From Pseudozobellia sp. WGM2 (GTDB taxonomy: Bacteria > Bacteroidota > Bacteroidia > Flavobacteriales > Flavobacteriaceae): a stretch of DNA of 64,000 bases. Position numbers and translations under genes: made by a program. Positions 55,928 to 64,000 of this stretch are shown here, in pieces. The first letter of the stretch is position 1. Each line of letters opens with the position of its first letter. The notes under the pieces are model-generated. The model ran no database searches. It saw only the letters and a program-made list of their open reading frames with translations, and had not been told where the DNA came from. The stretch is from contig NZ_JADNYK010000005.1 in the NCBI RefSeq assembly GCF_017810075.1, positions 248,001-312,000 on the forward strand, written 5' to 3'.

Positions 55928-57109
55928 ATGAGTTCGTCAACCAGCGAGAGATACAGCAAGAGAGGCGTTTCCGCTTCTAAAGAAGATGTTCATAATGCCA
56001 TTAAAAATATTGATAAAGGCCTTTTTCCCAAAGCCTTTTGTAAAATAGTGCCCGACTATTTGGCGAACGATCCAGATTATTGTTTGGTCATGCATGCCGA
56101 TGGGGCCGGTACCAAGTCTTCATTAGCGTATATGTACTGGAAAGAGACCGGCGACCTTTCTGTCTGGAAAGGTATCGCGCAAGATGCCTTAATAATGAAT
56201 ATCGACGATTTAATATGTGTAGGGGCTACCGATCATATTATGCTTTCATCGACCATTGGGCGAAATAAAAATTTGATTCCTGGAGAGGTTATTTCGGCTA
56301 TTATCAATGGTACCGAAGAACTAATTGACGATTTGTCGAAACATGGTATTAAAATTCATTCTACGGGTGGTGAAACTGCCGATGTAGGTGACTTGGTACG
56401 TACTATAATTGTCGACTCGACGGTGACAGCGCGAATGAAGAAAAGTGAGGTTATCGATAATGCGAATATTCGTTCAGGAAATGTGATTGTTGGTTTTGCC
56501 TCATATGGCCAGGCGAGTTATGAAACTGAATATAATGGTGGCATGGGTAGTAACGGACTTACTTCCGCGAGACACGATGTTTTTTCAAAATATCTTGCAG
56601 AAAAATATCCTGAAAGTTTTGATGCCTCAGTGCCTGATGATTTGGTGTATTCTGGTACAGTTAAATTGACAGATGCCATTGAAGATGTCGTTATAGATGC
56701 AGGTAAACTGGTACTTTCTCCTACCAGAACTTATGCTCCGATAGTCAAGAAAATTCTAGAAAGATATTCCTCTAAAGAAATCTATGGTATGGTTCATTGT
56801 AGTGGAGGTGCACAGACCAAAATACTTCATTTTATAGGTGATGGCTTGCACGTCATTAAAGACAATCTTTTTGAAGTGCCCCCCTTGTTCAATATGATTC
56901 AAAAGCAGTCTAATACAGATTGGAAAGAAATGTACCAAGTCTTTAATTGCGGACATCGATTAGAGATTTATACCGATGAACGTACAGCAGAAGATTTAAT
57001 CCGAATTTCAAAAAGCTTTAAAGTTGATGCCAAAATAATAGGTAGGGTTGAATCGGGTGAGGGTAAATCTTTGACCATTAAAAGCGAGTACGGCACCTTC
57101 GCTTATTAG
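55928..57109 (+). CDS. purM: AIR synthase (PurM-like, phosphoribosylformylglycinamidine cyclo-ligase)
   Basis: PurM closes the imidazole ring in purine synthesis, using ATP. The 393-residue protein has the AIRS N-terminal part with MHADGAGTKSSLAYMYW, QDALIMNIDDLICVGA and HSTGGETADVGDL. In the C-terminal part, MVHCSGGAQTKI and NCGHRLEIYTDE (where many PurM proteins have FNMG) form the family end. It is longer than E. coli PurM (about 345), as usual in Bacteroidota. The symbol is given with modest certainty because AIR synthase-related proteins share these motifs. Confidence 0.85.
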   Translation: MSSSTSERYSKRGVSASKEDVHNAIKNIDKGLFPKAFCKIVPDYLANDPDYCLVMHADGAGTKSSLAYMYWKETGDLSVWKGIAQDALIMNIDDLICVGATDHIMLSSTIGRNKNLIPGEVISAIINGTEELIDDLSKHGIKIHSTGGETADVGDLVRTIIVDSTVTARMKKSEVIDNANIRSGNVIVGFASYGQASYETEYNGGMGSNGLTSARHDVFSKYLAEKYPESFDASVPDDLVYSGTVKLTDAIEDVVIDAGKLVLSPTRTYAPIVKKILERYSSKEIYGMVHCSGGAQTKILHFIGDGLHVIKDNLFEVPPLFNMIQKQSNTDWKEMYQVFNCGHRLEIYTDERTAEDLIRISKSFKVDAKIIGRVESGEGKSLTIKSEYGTFAY

Positions 57110-57164
57110 TACATACGATTACTTCAAATACTGCGTTTTTATAACATAACCAATCTGTATTGCT

Positions 57165-57611
57165 ATGGAAAGAAAACAGTTTTTGAAAAGTATGGGGGCG
57201 GCTGCGGCGTTTGCGGTTTCTTTCCCCTGTCTTCACGGATGCTCAAAAGATGAAACCACAGATGAAGGCGGTGATAAAGAAGTGCCCACAGGAGTCGACT
57301 TTACTTTAGACTTAAACGATTCTGCGAATGCCAGTTTGATGAACGAAGGAGGTTATGTCTTGAAGAACGATGTGGTTGTAGCAAAAAATTTAGATGGTGA
57401 ATATGTCGCCGCAAGTCAGGTCTGTAGTCATCAAGGCTACGATGAGGTACGATTTGTTTCGCAGAACGGTGGCATTTTTTATTGTGATGTTCACGGTTCG
57501 CAATTTGAGCTAGACGGCTCGCCTATCAACCAGGTAGATGGTAGCCCTGCACGGCCGTTAAAGGTATTTAATATAGAACTTTCCGAGAGCATTTTACGCG
57601 TATTTGAATAA
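57165..57611 (+). CDS. Rieske 2Fe-2S protein with Tat-like signal
   Basis: The 148-residue protein has an N-terminal RKQFLK motif followed by a hydrophobic stretch (AAAAFAVSF), a Lys-for-Arg variant of the twin-arginine signal. The cluster ligands are Cys87 and His89 (VCSHQG) and Cys107 and His110 (CDVHGSQF). An acidic linker follows the leader. It would carry electrons in the periplasm. It is the first of three genes (Rieske, thioredoxin, ApbE) in one direction, 29 bases before the thioredoxin gene. Confidence 0.92.
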   Translation: MERKQFLKSMGAAAAFAVSFPCLHGCSKDETTDEGGDKEVPTGVDFTLDLNDSANASLMNEGGYVLKNDVVVAKNLDGEYVAASQVCSHQGYDEVRFVSQNGGIFYCDVHGSQFELDGSPINQVDGSPARPLKVFNIELSESILRVFE

Positions 57612-57640
57612 ATGGCACGGTTTTGACTATAACTGAAGTC

Positions 57641-58075
57641 ATGAGAAATTCTCTTTTAGTTTTTACCTTGTTGATCTGCACTTCCGTTTTTTCCCAAAAT
57701 TGGGAGGAGACTTATAGTGATGCCATTGCAAAATCGAAAGCGCAAAACAAACCTTTGATATTGGTGTTTTCGGGTTCCGATTGGTGTGCACCATGTATCA
57801 AGCTTGACCAAAAAATATGGCAGTCTGAAGAGTTTAAAACTTACGCAAAGGCGAGTTACGTGCTTTACAAAGCTGATTTTCCTAGAAAAAAAGCAAATAG
57901 ACTATCTGCTGAGTTACAAGTTCAGAATGAAAAGTTAGCCGAGAAATATAATCCAAAAGGTTATTTTCCCCTAGTAATTGTACTCGATGCCAAAGAAGAG
58001 GTTTTAGGTAAAACCGGTTATGCAAATAGTTCCCCTAAAGAATATTTATCTAAATTAAATGCTTTTATAAAGTGA
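57641..58075 (+). CDS. Periplasmic thioredoxin-family protein
   Basis: This 144-residue protein has a signal peptide ending at SVFSQ and a thioredoxin fold with the active site WCAPC (Cys49 and Cys52) in SGSDWCAPCIKLDQ. The cis-Pro loop is YFPLVIV. ATG 57641 was chosen over the TTG at 57623 because the signal peptide starts there. It overlaps the following apbE start by 4 bp (GTGA), which suggests coupled translation. Confidence 0.9.
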   Translation: MRNSLLVFTLLICTSVFSQNWEETYSDAIAKSKAQNKPLILVFSGSDWCAPCIKLDQKIWQSEEFKTYAKASYVLYKADFPRKKANRLSAELQVQNEKLAEKYNPKGYFPLVIVLDAKEEVLGKTGYANSSPKEYLSKLNAFIK

Positions 58076-59067
58076 GGTCTTTGTTGGTCATATTAATTGT
58101 TTTTGTCAGTTGTAGCTGTTGGTCTCAAGATGATCAAATGGTTACCGTACATAAGGCATTAGAACTTATGGGTAGTCGTTTTGATATTACTGTGGTCGCA
58201 AATAGCGAAGATATTGGTTATATCAATATTGATGAGGCTACCGCAGAAATAAAGCGGATAGAAAAGCTGATATCTGCTTGGGATCCCGACTCAGAAACTT
58301 CTCTTATAAACAAAAATGCGGGTGTAAAACCTGTAGTCGTCAGTTCAGAATTGTTCAGTTTGATTGAACGTTCAAAACAGATTTCAGAATTGACCGATGG
58401 CGCCTTTGATATTTCATATGCTTCATTAGACGGTATTTGGAAGTTCGATGGGTCGATGAAGGTTATGCCCAATGTAACTGAAATTGAGAACTCAATTTCA
58501 AAAGTAGGTTATAGAAATATTGTCTTAAATGAGAATGATCAAAGTGTTTTTCTGGCTAAAAAGGGGATGAAAATTTCTTTTGGTGCAATCGGTAAAGGAT
58601 ATGCTGCCGACAAGGCCAAAGAATTATTGATTTCTAAACAAGTAGTTGGTGGTATTATAAATGCTGCAGGAGACCTCACAACTTGGGGAACTAAGTCTAA
58701 TGGCGAAAAGTGGTTGATCGGTATAGCAAATCCGTTGAGTAAAGAGCGAATTTTTTCTTGGTTGAAAATAGTGGAATCTTCCGTTGCTACCTCTGGTAAT
58801 TATGAAAAACATATCATTCTTGATGGGGTAAAATACTCGCATATCATCGACCCCAGAACAGGCTACCCGACCACTGGGGTGAATAGTGTCTCGATTTTCG
58901 CTAAAAGTGCCGAGACTTGTGATGCTTTGGCAACTGCCGTATTCATTTTAGGTAAAGATGAGGGTCTAGATTTGATCAATCAACTTGGTGGTATAGAAGT
59001 GGTTCTTGTAGACAATGACAATAAAGTTCACAAGAGTAGCGGTGTTCCCTTAGAAGAAAATCCTTAG
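58072..59067 (+). CDS. apbE: FAD:protein FMN transferase
   Basis: ApbE attaches FMN covalently to Ser/Thr of target proteins using FAD. The 331-residue protein starts at GTG overlapping the previous stop. The signal contains SCSC and could be a lipobox. Family motifs are LMGSRFDITV, SAWDPDSETSLINKNAG, DGAFDIS, FGAIGKGYAAD, GGIINAAGDLTTWG and SHIIDPRTGYP. Adjacent redox proteins suggest a flavinylation target among secreted electron carriers; none is in this window. Confidence 0.93.
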   Translation: MRSLLVILIVFVSCSCWSQDDQMVTVHKALELMGSRFDITVVANSEDIGYINIDEATAEIKRIEKLISAWDPDSETSLINKNAGVKPVVVSSELFSLIERSKQISELTDGAFDISYASLDGIWKFDGSMKVMPNVTEIENSISKVGYRNIVLNENDQSVFLAKKGMKISFGAIGKGYAADKAKELLISKQVVGGIINAAGDLTTWGTKSNGEKWLIGIANPLSKERIFSWLKIVESSVATSGNYEKHIILDGVKYSHIIDPRTGYPTTGVNSVSIFAKSAETCDALATAVFILGKDEGLDLINQLGGIEVVLVDNDNKVHKSSGVPLEENP

Positions 59068-59198
59068 TTTTTGCCAAAAATTTTTTCTGCTTGTACCCAT
59101 AATTTTTATATCCAAATCGATACTCATTGATTCAAATATTACATACTTACAGATGTGTAAATTTATCGTAAATTCGCAGTTCAACTGAGGGTAAGTAT

Positions 59199-60275
59199 AT
59201 GATTGATAAATTAAATATTGTTAAGCAACGTTTTGATGAGGTGTCAGATCTTATTATACAACCGGATATAATATCCGATCAAAAGCGTTATGTTGAGCTA
59301 ACGAAAGAGTATTCAGATTTAAAAGATCTCGTAGTTAAACGTGATGAATATATGCAGTTGACCGATAATATCAGTGAGGCCGAAGAAATCATAGGCGACG
59401 GCAGTGATCCAGAGATGGTCGAAATGGCCAAAATGCAAATGGATGAGGCCAAGGGGCGTTTGCCTCTTTTAGAGGAGGAAATCAAGTTTATGCTGATACC
59501 TAAAGACCCGGAAGATGCCAAAGATGTGGTAGTTGAAATCAGGGCAGGCACCGGTGGAGATGAGGCCAGTATTTTTGCGGGCGATCTGTTTAGAATGTAC
59601 ACCAAATATTGTGAGTCTAAAGGTTGGAAAACCAATGTTATCGATTTGAGTGAAGGTACCAGTGGTGGTTATAAAGAAATACAGTTCGAGGTAACTGGAA
59701 AAGACGTTTATGGTACGCTTAAATTTGAGGCCGGTGTGCACCGAGTACAGCGTGTGCCTCAGACGGAGACCCAAGGTAGAGTTCATACCAGTGCGGCTAC
59801 GGTTATGGTGCTACCTGAGGCTGAAGATTTTGATGTTCAAATTGACCCGAAAGATGTTCGCATAGATTACTTCTGCTCATCTGGCCCTGGTGGTCAATCA
59901 GTGAACACTACCTATTCCGCAGTACGACTAACGCACGTTCCGACTGGTTTGGTGGCTCAATGTCAAGATCAGAAGTCGCAGCATAAGAACAAAGAAAAAG
60001 CCTTTAGGGTATTGCGTTCAAGATTGTACGATTTAGAGCTTGCCAAAAAACAGGAAGAAGATGCGGCCAAGAGAAATTCACAGGTAAGCAGTGGCGATCG
60101 TTCTGCAAAAATTAGAACTTATAACTATCCTCAGGGTCGGGTTACCGACCATAGAATAGGTCTTACATTGTACGACCTTCAAAATATCATCGATGGCGAT
60201 GTACAGAAAATTATCGATGAGCTAAGCCTAGTAGAGAATACTGAAAAACTTCGAGAGGCTTCTGAAACTTTTTAG
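59199..60275 (+). CDS. prfA: Peptide chain release factor 1
   Basis: RF1 recognises UAA and UAG stop codons and releases the peptide. The 358-residue length matches. The catalytic GGQ is in [20 protein letters not shown]. The codon-recognition region around [23 protein letters not shown] and the C-terminal [17 protein letters not shown] are clear. It lies 131 bases after apbE and 41 bases before pyrF. Confidence 0.97.
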   Translation: MIDKLNIVKQRFDEVSDLIIQPDIISDQKRYVELTKEYSDLKDLVVKRDEYMQLTDNISEAEEIIGDGSDPEMVEMAKMQMDEAKGRLPLLEEEIKFMLIPKDPEDAKDVVVEIRAGTGGDEASIFAGDLFRMYTKYCESKGWKTNVIDLSEGTSGGYKEIQFEVTGKDVYGTLKFEAGVHRVQRVPQTETQGRVHTSAATVMVLPEAEDFDVQIDPKDVRIDYFCSSGPGGQSVNTTYSAVRLTHVPTGLVAQCQDQKSQHKNKEKAFRVLRSRLYDLELAKKQEEDAAKRNSQVSSGDRSAKIRTYNYPQGRVTDHRIGLTLYDLQNIIDGDVQKIIDELSLVENTEKLREASETF

Positions 60276-60316
60276 GTATAAATATCTCTTCATAGTATAA
60301 CATTTAAGCAACCATA

Positions 60317-61138
60317 GTGACCACTCAGCAACTAGTTGACCAAATACATAAAAAACAATCTTTTCTCTGCATCGGTTTAGATACTGATCTCGAAAAAATA
60401 CCTGCTTTTCTTTTAGAAGAAGAAGACCCTCTTTTTTCTTTTAACAAAGCGATTATTGATGCTACCCATCACTTATGCGTAGCTTATAAGCCCAATATAG
60501 CTTTTTATGAAGCTTACGGAATCAACGGCTGGAAATCTTTAGAAAAGACAATAGCCTATCTAAATGCAAATTATCCTGAGATATTTACCATAGCCGATGC
60601 TAAGCGAGGTGATATCGGTAATACTTCAACGCGATATGCAAAGGCATTTTTTGAGACTTTGAATTTCGATTCGTTAACAATCGCACCTTATATGGGAAGA
60701 GATTCGGTTGAACCATTCTTAGACTTTGAAGGCAAACATACTATTCTTTTGGCGCTGACCTCAAATAAGGGAGCTTTTGATTTTCAGACACTTAAAGTTA
60801 ATGGTCATGAGCTTTATAAACAGGTTCTCGAGACATCAAAAGAGTATAAGAATTCTGAAAATTTAATGTATGTGGTCGGTGCTACCAAGGCTGAGTTCTT
60901 ACAAGAAATTAGACAAATTGTGCCAGATAATTTTCTATTGGTACCGGGTGTTGGGGCTCAAGGGGGCAATCTAGAAGAGGTATGCCGCTACGGAATTAAC
61001 AGCCAAGTGGGATTGCTGATCAATTCTTCAAGGGGAATTATTTATGCTTCAAAGGAAAAAGATTTTGCAGAAGCCGCAACAAAAGAGGCCGAGAAGATGC
61101 AAAATCAAATGGCGGTAATATTAGAAAAGATGAAGTAA
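60317..61138 (+). CDS. pyrF: Orotidine 5'-phosphate decarboxylase (type 2)
   Basis: PyrF decarboxylates OMP to UMP, the last step of UMP synthesis. It is 273 residues, starting at GTG ([13 protein letters not shown]). [42 protein letters not shown] (catalytic Lys/Asp) and [12 protein letters not shown] with SSRGIIYAS are seen. Length and motif order fit the larger type 2 family. It may share a transcript with prfA. Confidence 0.95.
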   Translation: MTTQQLVDQIHKKQSFLCIGLDTDLEKIPAFLLEEEDPLFSFNKAIIDATHHLCVAYKPNIAFYEAYGINGWKSLEKTIAYLNANYPEIFTIADAKRGDIGNTSTRYAKAFFETLNFDSLTIAPYMGRDSVEPFLDFEGKHTILLALTSNKGAFDFQTLKVNGHELYKQVLETSKEYKNSENLMYVVGATKAEFLQEIRQIVPDNFLLVPGVGAQGGNLEEVCRYGINSQVGLLINSSRGIIYASKEKDFAEAATKEAEKMQNQMAVILEKMK

Positions 61139-61141
61139 TCT

Positions 61142-61339
61142 TTACTTCATCATATTTTCCAATACCTTTTTTATTTTCTGTGCTTTCTGCTCAAAAAATT
61201 CTACAAGTTTCGCATCTGTATATTCCAAATTGCTAGCTTTTTCTAAGAAGATTTGGTACTGATGCTCTAACACGTTGATAGCATTTCTGTTTGCTGCTAT
61301 CGGGGTGACTTGGCCTACTTTACAATATTGATTTTCCAT
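61142..61339 (-). CDS. Small helical protein of unknown function
   Basis: This 65-residue protein reads MENQYCKVGQVTPIAANRNA and continues as one or two Lys/Glu-rich helices (LEHQYQIFLEKASN, LVEFFEQKAQKIKKVL). ATG 61339 is preferred to an ATG 36 bases upstream since the extra residues are hydrophobic and out of character. I recall no function. It converges with pyrF with 3 bases between the stops. Confidence 0.6.
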   Translation of the reverse strand: MENQYCKVGQVTPIAANRNAINVLEHQYQIFLEKASNLEYTDAKLVEFFEQKAQKIKKVLENMMK

Positions 61340-61706
61340 GATTAATAGTATGATTCTCCCAAATATACGCAGCAAATCTGCATTTGGATTTTGTTATTCG
61401 TCATATTGGGATAAATTTCGGTTCAATTGATGTTTATTTAACAATTGAATGCTAGTTTACTTATGAATCATATTAAGATAGTGTTAATAATTTCTCTTTG
61501 TTAAAATCTATATTCAAAATGAAATTGAGAGGTTTTTGGCAAAAAAAAAGGGTTTTGAAAACAGATGACAACCCACTAAGACAGAAACTCTTTCAAAACT
61601 TTTGATTTAATATTGAAAGTGAAATTTTTATCAGCTCTAACCTCTTTTGAATCAAAAGTTTTAATACATTGCAAAGTTTCCTAATCGGAAATATCGAGAG
61701 AACACT
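61340..61706. other. Intergenic region with an inverted repeat
   Basis: This 367-base AT-rich gap contains a 13-bp perfect inverted repeat (AAAACTTTTGATT at 61595-61607 and its complement at 61650-61662, spacing 42 bases) before the alpha/beta hydrolase. No coding frame with good character was found. Confidence 0.5.
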
Positions 61707-62492
61707 TTGCTTAATTACATTACATATCCGCACCGGAAATCGTCCGTTTGGGTCACCTTTGTGCATGGCGCAGGAGGTAGCTCTTCCATTTGGTACAAAC
61801 AAGTTCGTGAGTTCAGAAATCACTTTAATGTTTTATTGCTTGATTTGAGAGGGCATGGTAGTTCTAAACCCGGTCTAAAAGATGCCTTTAACGATAAATA
61901 TACCTTCGATTATGTGACCGAAGATATCATAGAGGTTATAAACCATCTTCAAATTAAAAAATCTCATTTTATTGGTATTTCTCTGGGTACTGTTCTTGTT
62001 CGGAATATAGCGGAAAGCTATCCTGAAAGAGTAGTTAGTATGGTTATGGGTGGGGCTATTATTCGTTTGGATATGCGATTTCGATTACTAATGGTGTTCG
62101 GTAATATGTTCAAATCGTTTGTACCCTATATTTGGTTGTACAGGCTATTCACATTTGCTATTATGCCTGATAGTAACCACAAAGAATCGCGCTTGCTATT
62201 TGTTCGTGAAGCGAAACGTTTGTATCAAAAAGAGTTTATTCGTTGGTATAAAATGGGATCCCAGATCAGTACGCTGTTGCGTTTGTTTAGGGGGACGGAT
62301 ATACAAATACCTACGCTCTATGTCATGGGGGGTGAAGATTATCTCTTTCTACCGTCGGTCAAGAAAATGGTAAATAAGCAAACTACCGCCAGTCTTTTGA
62401 CCATCGAGAACTGTGGTCACGTGGTGAACGTTGAACAGCCCAAGTTTTTTAATGATTTTGTGATTTCATATATTTCCGATTTCAGAGCTTAA
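61707..62492 (+). CDS. Alpha/beta hydrolase
   Basis: The 261-residue protein, starting at TTG 61707, has the oxyanion-hole region VHGAGGSSSIW, LLLDLRGHGSSKP, the nucleophile elbow GISLGT (Ser), the acid in MGGEDYLFLP and the catalytic His in NCGHVVNVEQP. It is soluble without a signal peptide. The reaction and substrate cannot be deduced. The inverted repeat is upstream. Confidence 0.88.
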   Translation: MLNYITYPHRKSSVWVTFVHGAGGSSSIWYKQVREFRNHFNVLLLDLRGHGSSKPGLKDAFNDKYTFDYVTEDIIEVINHLQIKKSHFIGISLGTVLVRNIAESYPERVVSMVMGGAIIRLDMRFRLLMVFGNMFKSFVPYIWLYRLFTFAIMPDSNHKESRLLFVREAKRLYQKEFIRWYKMGSQISTLLRLFRGTDIQIPTLYVMGGEDYLFLPSVKKMVNKQTTASLLTIENCGHVVNVEQPKFFNDFVISYISDFRA

Positions 62493-62544
62493 ACGGAATA
62501 CCTTCGTGATACGGCAACAATCTAATTCAAAACTAGTTTGAAAA

Positions 62545-62572
62545 TAAAAAAAAACCGGTGCTCCCACCGGTT
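62545..62572 (-). terminator. Intrinsic terminator downstream of the DUF4197 gene
   Basis: On the minus strand AACCGGTG pairs with CACCGGTT around a 4-base loop and is followed by eight or more T. It lies about 120 bases past the stop of the DUF4197 gene and 53 bases past the convergent hydrolase. Confidence 0.7.
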
Positions 62573-62693
62573 CCTTAAACTAACTAACTCAAAAATTTAC
62601 AAACTCGAAATATTTTTTATACTACTGTAATAACCTATTATTTGAACGTGCTACAAATCAAGTTATTGTTCAAATTATAAACTAATTCTTGGT

Positions 62694-63401
62694 TCAATCT
62701 TGTAATCGAAAAACCTTCTTCAATAAATCTGATGACCGTGCAGATACATTAGTTCTAATTTCTTTTTCTTCAATGGCAATCATGGTGTAAACACCGTTCA
62801 AAGCCTCTTGCGTAACGTAATCGGTCAAATCAGGATTTACCTTTTTCGTTAATGGAATACTGTTATACTTATTTATAAGATTGCTCCATATCTTATCTGC
62901 GCCAACCTTCTCAAAAGAGTTTTTGATTACCGGGCTGAATTTACCGTAAAGCTCAGTTTTAGTGGCAGAGGTAAGGTATTGGGTGGCAGCATTGTCATTG
63001 CCTAGTAAAATGCTCTTGGCATCATCAAAAGTGATTCCCTTTACCGCATTTACAAAGATGGGTGTCGCCTCGCCCACTGCATCTTCTGCTGCACGATTCA
63101 ATATTTTGACTCCTTCATCGGCCAAGTTACCTAAGCCAATATCCCTGAGGGTCTTGTCTACCTTTTGCAACTCTTCAGGTAGGGCAATTTTCACCAGTTC
63201 GTTCTTCAGAAATCCGTCCTCTTGGGTAAGTTTGCTTACTTGTTTGTCTATACCTTTATCTAGCGCTTCTCTTAGCCCCTGTGCTATTTGAGCAGTTCCG
63301 ATTCCCGTTTCGCCCTGTGGTAGTTGATTGACTACTTGTTGTAGTTCATTACAGGAAATAAGCTGAAATACAACGAAACAAAGTGCAATTTTCTTTAACA
63401 T
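62694..63401 (-). CDS. DUF4197 lipoprotein
   Basis: This 235-residue protein has a lipobox (VFQLISC) and the DUF4197 segments QGLREALDKGIDKQVSKLTQ, IALPEELQKVDKTLR, FVNAVKGITFDDAKSILLGNDNAAT and DYVTQEALNGVYTMIAIEEKEIR. It is predicted periplasmic and mostly helical. The function is unknown, but the family is widespread in Bacteroidota and Proteobacteria. Confidence 0.87.
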   Translation of the reverse strand: MLKKIALCFVVFQLISCNELQQVVNQLPQGETGIGTAQIAQGLREALDKGIDKQVSKLTQEDGFLKNELVKIALPEELQKVDKTLRDIGLGNLADEGVKILNRAAEDAVGEATPIFVNAVKGITFDDAKSILLGNDNAATQYLTSATKTELYGKFSPVIKNSFEKVGADKIWSNLINKYNSIPLTKKVNPDLTDYVTQEALNGVYTMIAIEEKEIRTNVSARSSDLLKKVFRLQD

Positions 63402-63500
63402 TGATTTTTACTTAAAGTTATTTAAACAGCGAAGCTCTCCCTGTCTTCTTGCTACAAAGAAAACGGATACTTTACTCAAATCTTGTAGTAGAAATTTCTT

Positions 63501-64000
63501 TTAAGAAAAAATTACGGTTTTGTTATTATATACCATAGTCTTTCGTCGCACGTGAAGATTTACCGCCCGGGCCAAAACGATTTTCTCAAGGTCTCTGCCC
63601 TTGGCAATAAAATCTTTAATACTATGAGAATGGGAAACTGCAGTTACATCTTGCTCGATAATAGGGCCTGCATCAAGCTCTTCGGTGACGTAATGACTCG
63701 TAGCGCCAATAATTTTAACCCCTCTTTTGAATGCGGCATGATAAGGTTTGGCTCCAGCAAAAGCAGGTAAAAACGAATGGTGAATGTTGATTATTTTATT
63801 AGGGTAGTTGTCAATTATCTTGGGGCTCACGATTTGCATGTAACGCGCAAGAACAATAAAGTCTATTTCCTTTTCTTTCAGTAAAATTAATTGTGCATTT
63901 TCGGCGCTTCCCTTGGTTTCTTTACTTACCGGAATATGATGAAAGGGTATATCGAATTGCTCGGCTATAGGTTGTAAGTCGTTGTGGTTGCTGATGATGA
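63501..64000 (-). CDS. purU: Formyltetrahydrofolate deformylase, C-terminal part (N-terminus outside window)
   Basis: PurU releases formate from 10-formyl-tetrahydrofolate. The frame is open to the last base of the window. Visible segments are LQPIAEQFDIPFHHIPVSKETK, IDFIVLARYMQIVSPKI, the formyltransferase hallmark NIHHSFLPAFAGAKPYHAAF with His, GATSHYVTEELDAGPIIEQD, and HVRRKTMVYNNKTVIF. The ACT domain expected at the N-terminus would lie to the right of the window. Confidence 0.92.
   Translation of the reverse strand, partial: IISNHNDLQPIAEQFDIPFHHIPVSKETKGSAENAQLILLKEKEIDFIVLARYMQIVSPKIIDNYPNKIINIHHSFLPAFAGAKPYHAAFKRGVKIIGATSHYVTEELDAGPIIEQDVTAVSHSHSIKDFIAKGRDLEKIVLARAVNLHVRRKTMVYNNKTVIFS

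Noticed and set aside
1-64000. CRISPR arrays, prophage genes, toxin-antitoxin or defence systems
   Set aside because: No regular repeat-spacer pattern, no cas genes, no phage structural genes and no recognised defence motifs were found on either strand.

Overview
The window is a stretch of chromosome from a member of the Bacteroidota, most likely a marine member of the Flavobacteriaceae. The evidence is internal. There is a SusC/SusD pair driven by a hybrid two-component system, a GSII-type next to a GSIII-type glutamine synthetase, the short archaeal/eukaryotic-like ProS, a long low-complexity insert in Rho, -7 boxes of the Bacteroidota type (TAnnTTTG), and no Shine-Dalgarno usage. The abundance of sulfatases suggests a seaweed-associated organism (Zobellia/Maribacter-like); this is inference, not an identification. 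Two genes are cut by the window edges: a FadL-type porin on the left and purU on the right.

Region 1 (1-23.5 kb) is mostly housekeeping. It holds a FadL-like porin, a Ser/Arg- and Gly/Trp-rich lipoprotein, proS, two identical tRNA-Glu genes, rpsT, the proline operon proC-proB-proA, two paralogous multi-pass membrane proteins, a lipoprotein, rho, a DUF4293 membrane protein, a short-chain dehydrogenase with a 43-residue membrane peptide, a YfcE-like phosphoesterase, truA with an overlapping ABC exporter, folP-cdaA (folate; c-di-AMP), a DUF1599 protein, a DoxX/thioredoxin-like protein, tpiA, prmA, clpS, and a YeeE/YedE sulfur-transport pair.

Region 2 (23.6-49.4 kb) is the accessory island: a polysaccharide utilization locus for a sulfated glycan. 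A CBM9-like protein and a GHL10-type glycosidase (+ strand) converge on two sulfatases that follow the sensor-regulator gene on the - strand. Divergent from the regulator run susC, susD, three sulfatases, a GH30 hydrolase, a SASA-type acetylesterase, a sixth sulfatase and a divergent GH97. Together they would bind the glycan, import it, and remove sulfate and acetyl groups before glycosidic cleavage. A perfect 10-bp inverted repeat sits midway between the regulator and susC. Hairpins follow susD and the next sulfatase, and a strong terminator ends the run. The sulfatase-rich set, with a GHL10-like protein and a GH97 lacking canonical catalytic residues, is the most interesting content here.

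Region 3 (49.5-64 kb) is again mainly housekeeping. It holds tRNA-Arg(ACG), apt, a 50-residue conserved-looking protein missed by length cut-offs, a Ca/Na antiporter, the remnant of a carboxypeptidase-regulatory-like gene, the two glutamine synthetases, a PurM-like AIR synthase, a Rieske-thioredoxin-ApbE redox operon, prfA, pyrF, a small helical protein, an alpha/beta hydrolase, a DUF4197 lipoprotein and purU. All family calls are by recognition of motifs and lengths; no database search was run.
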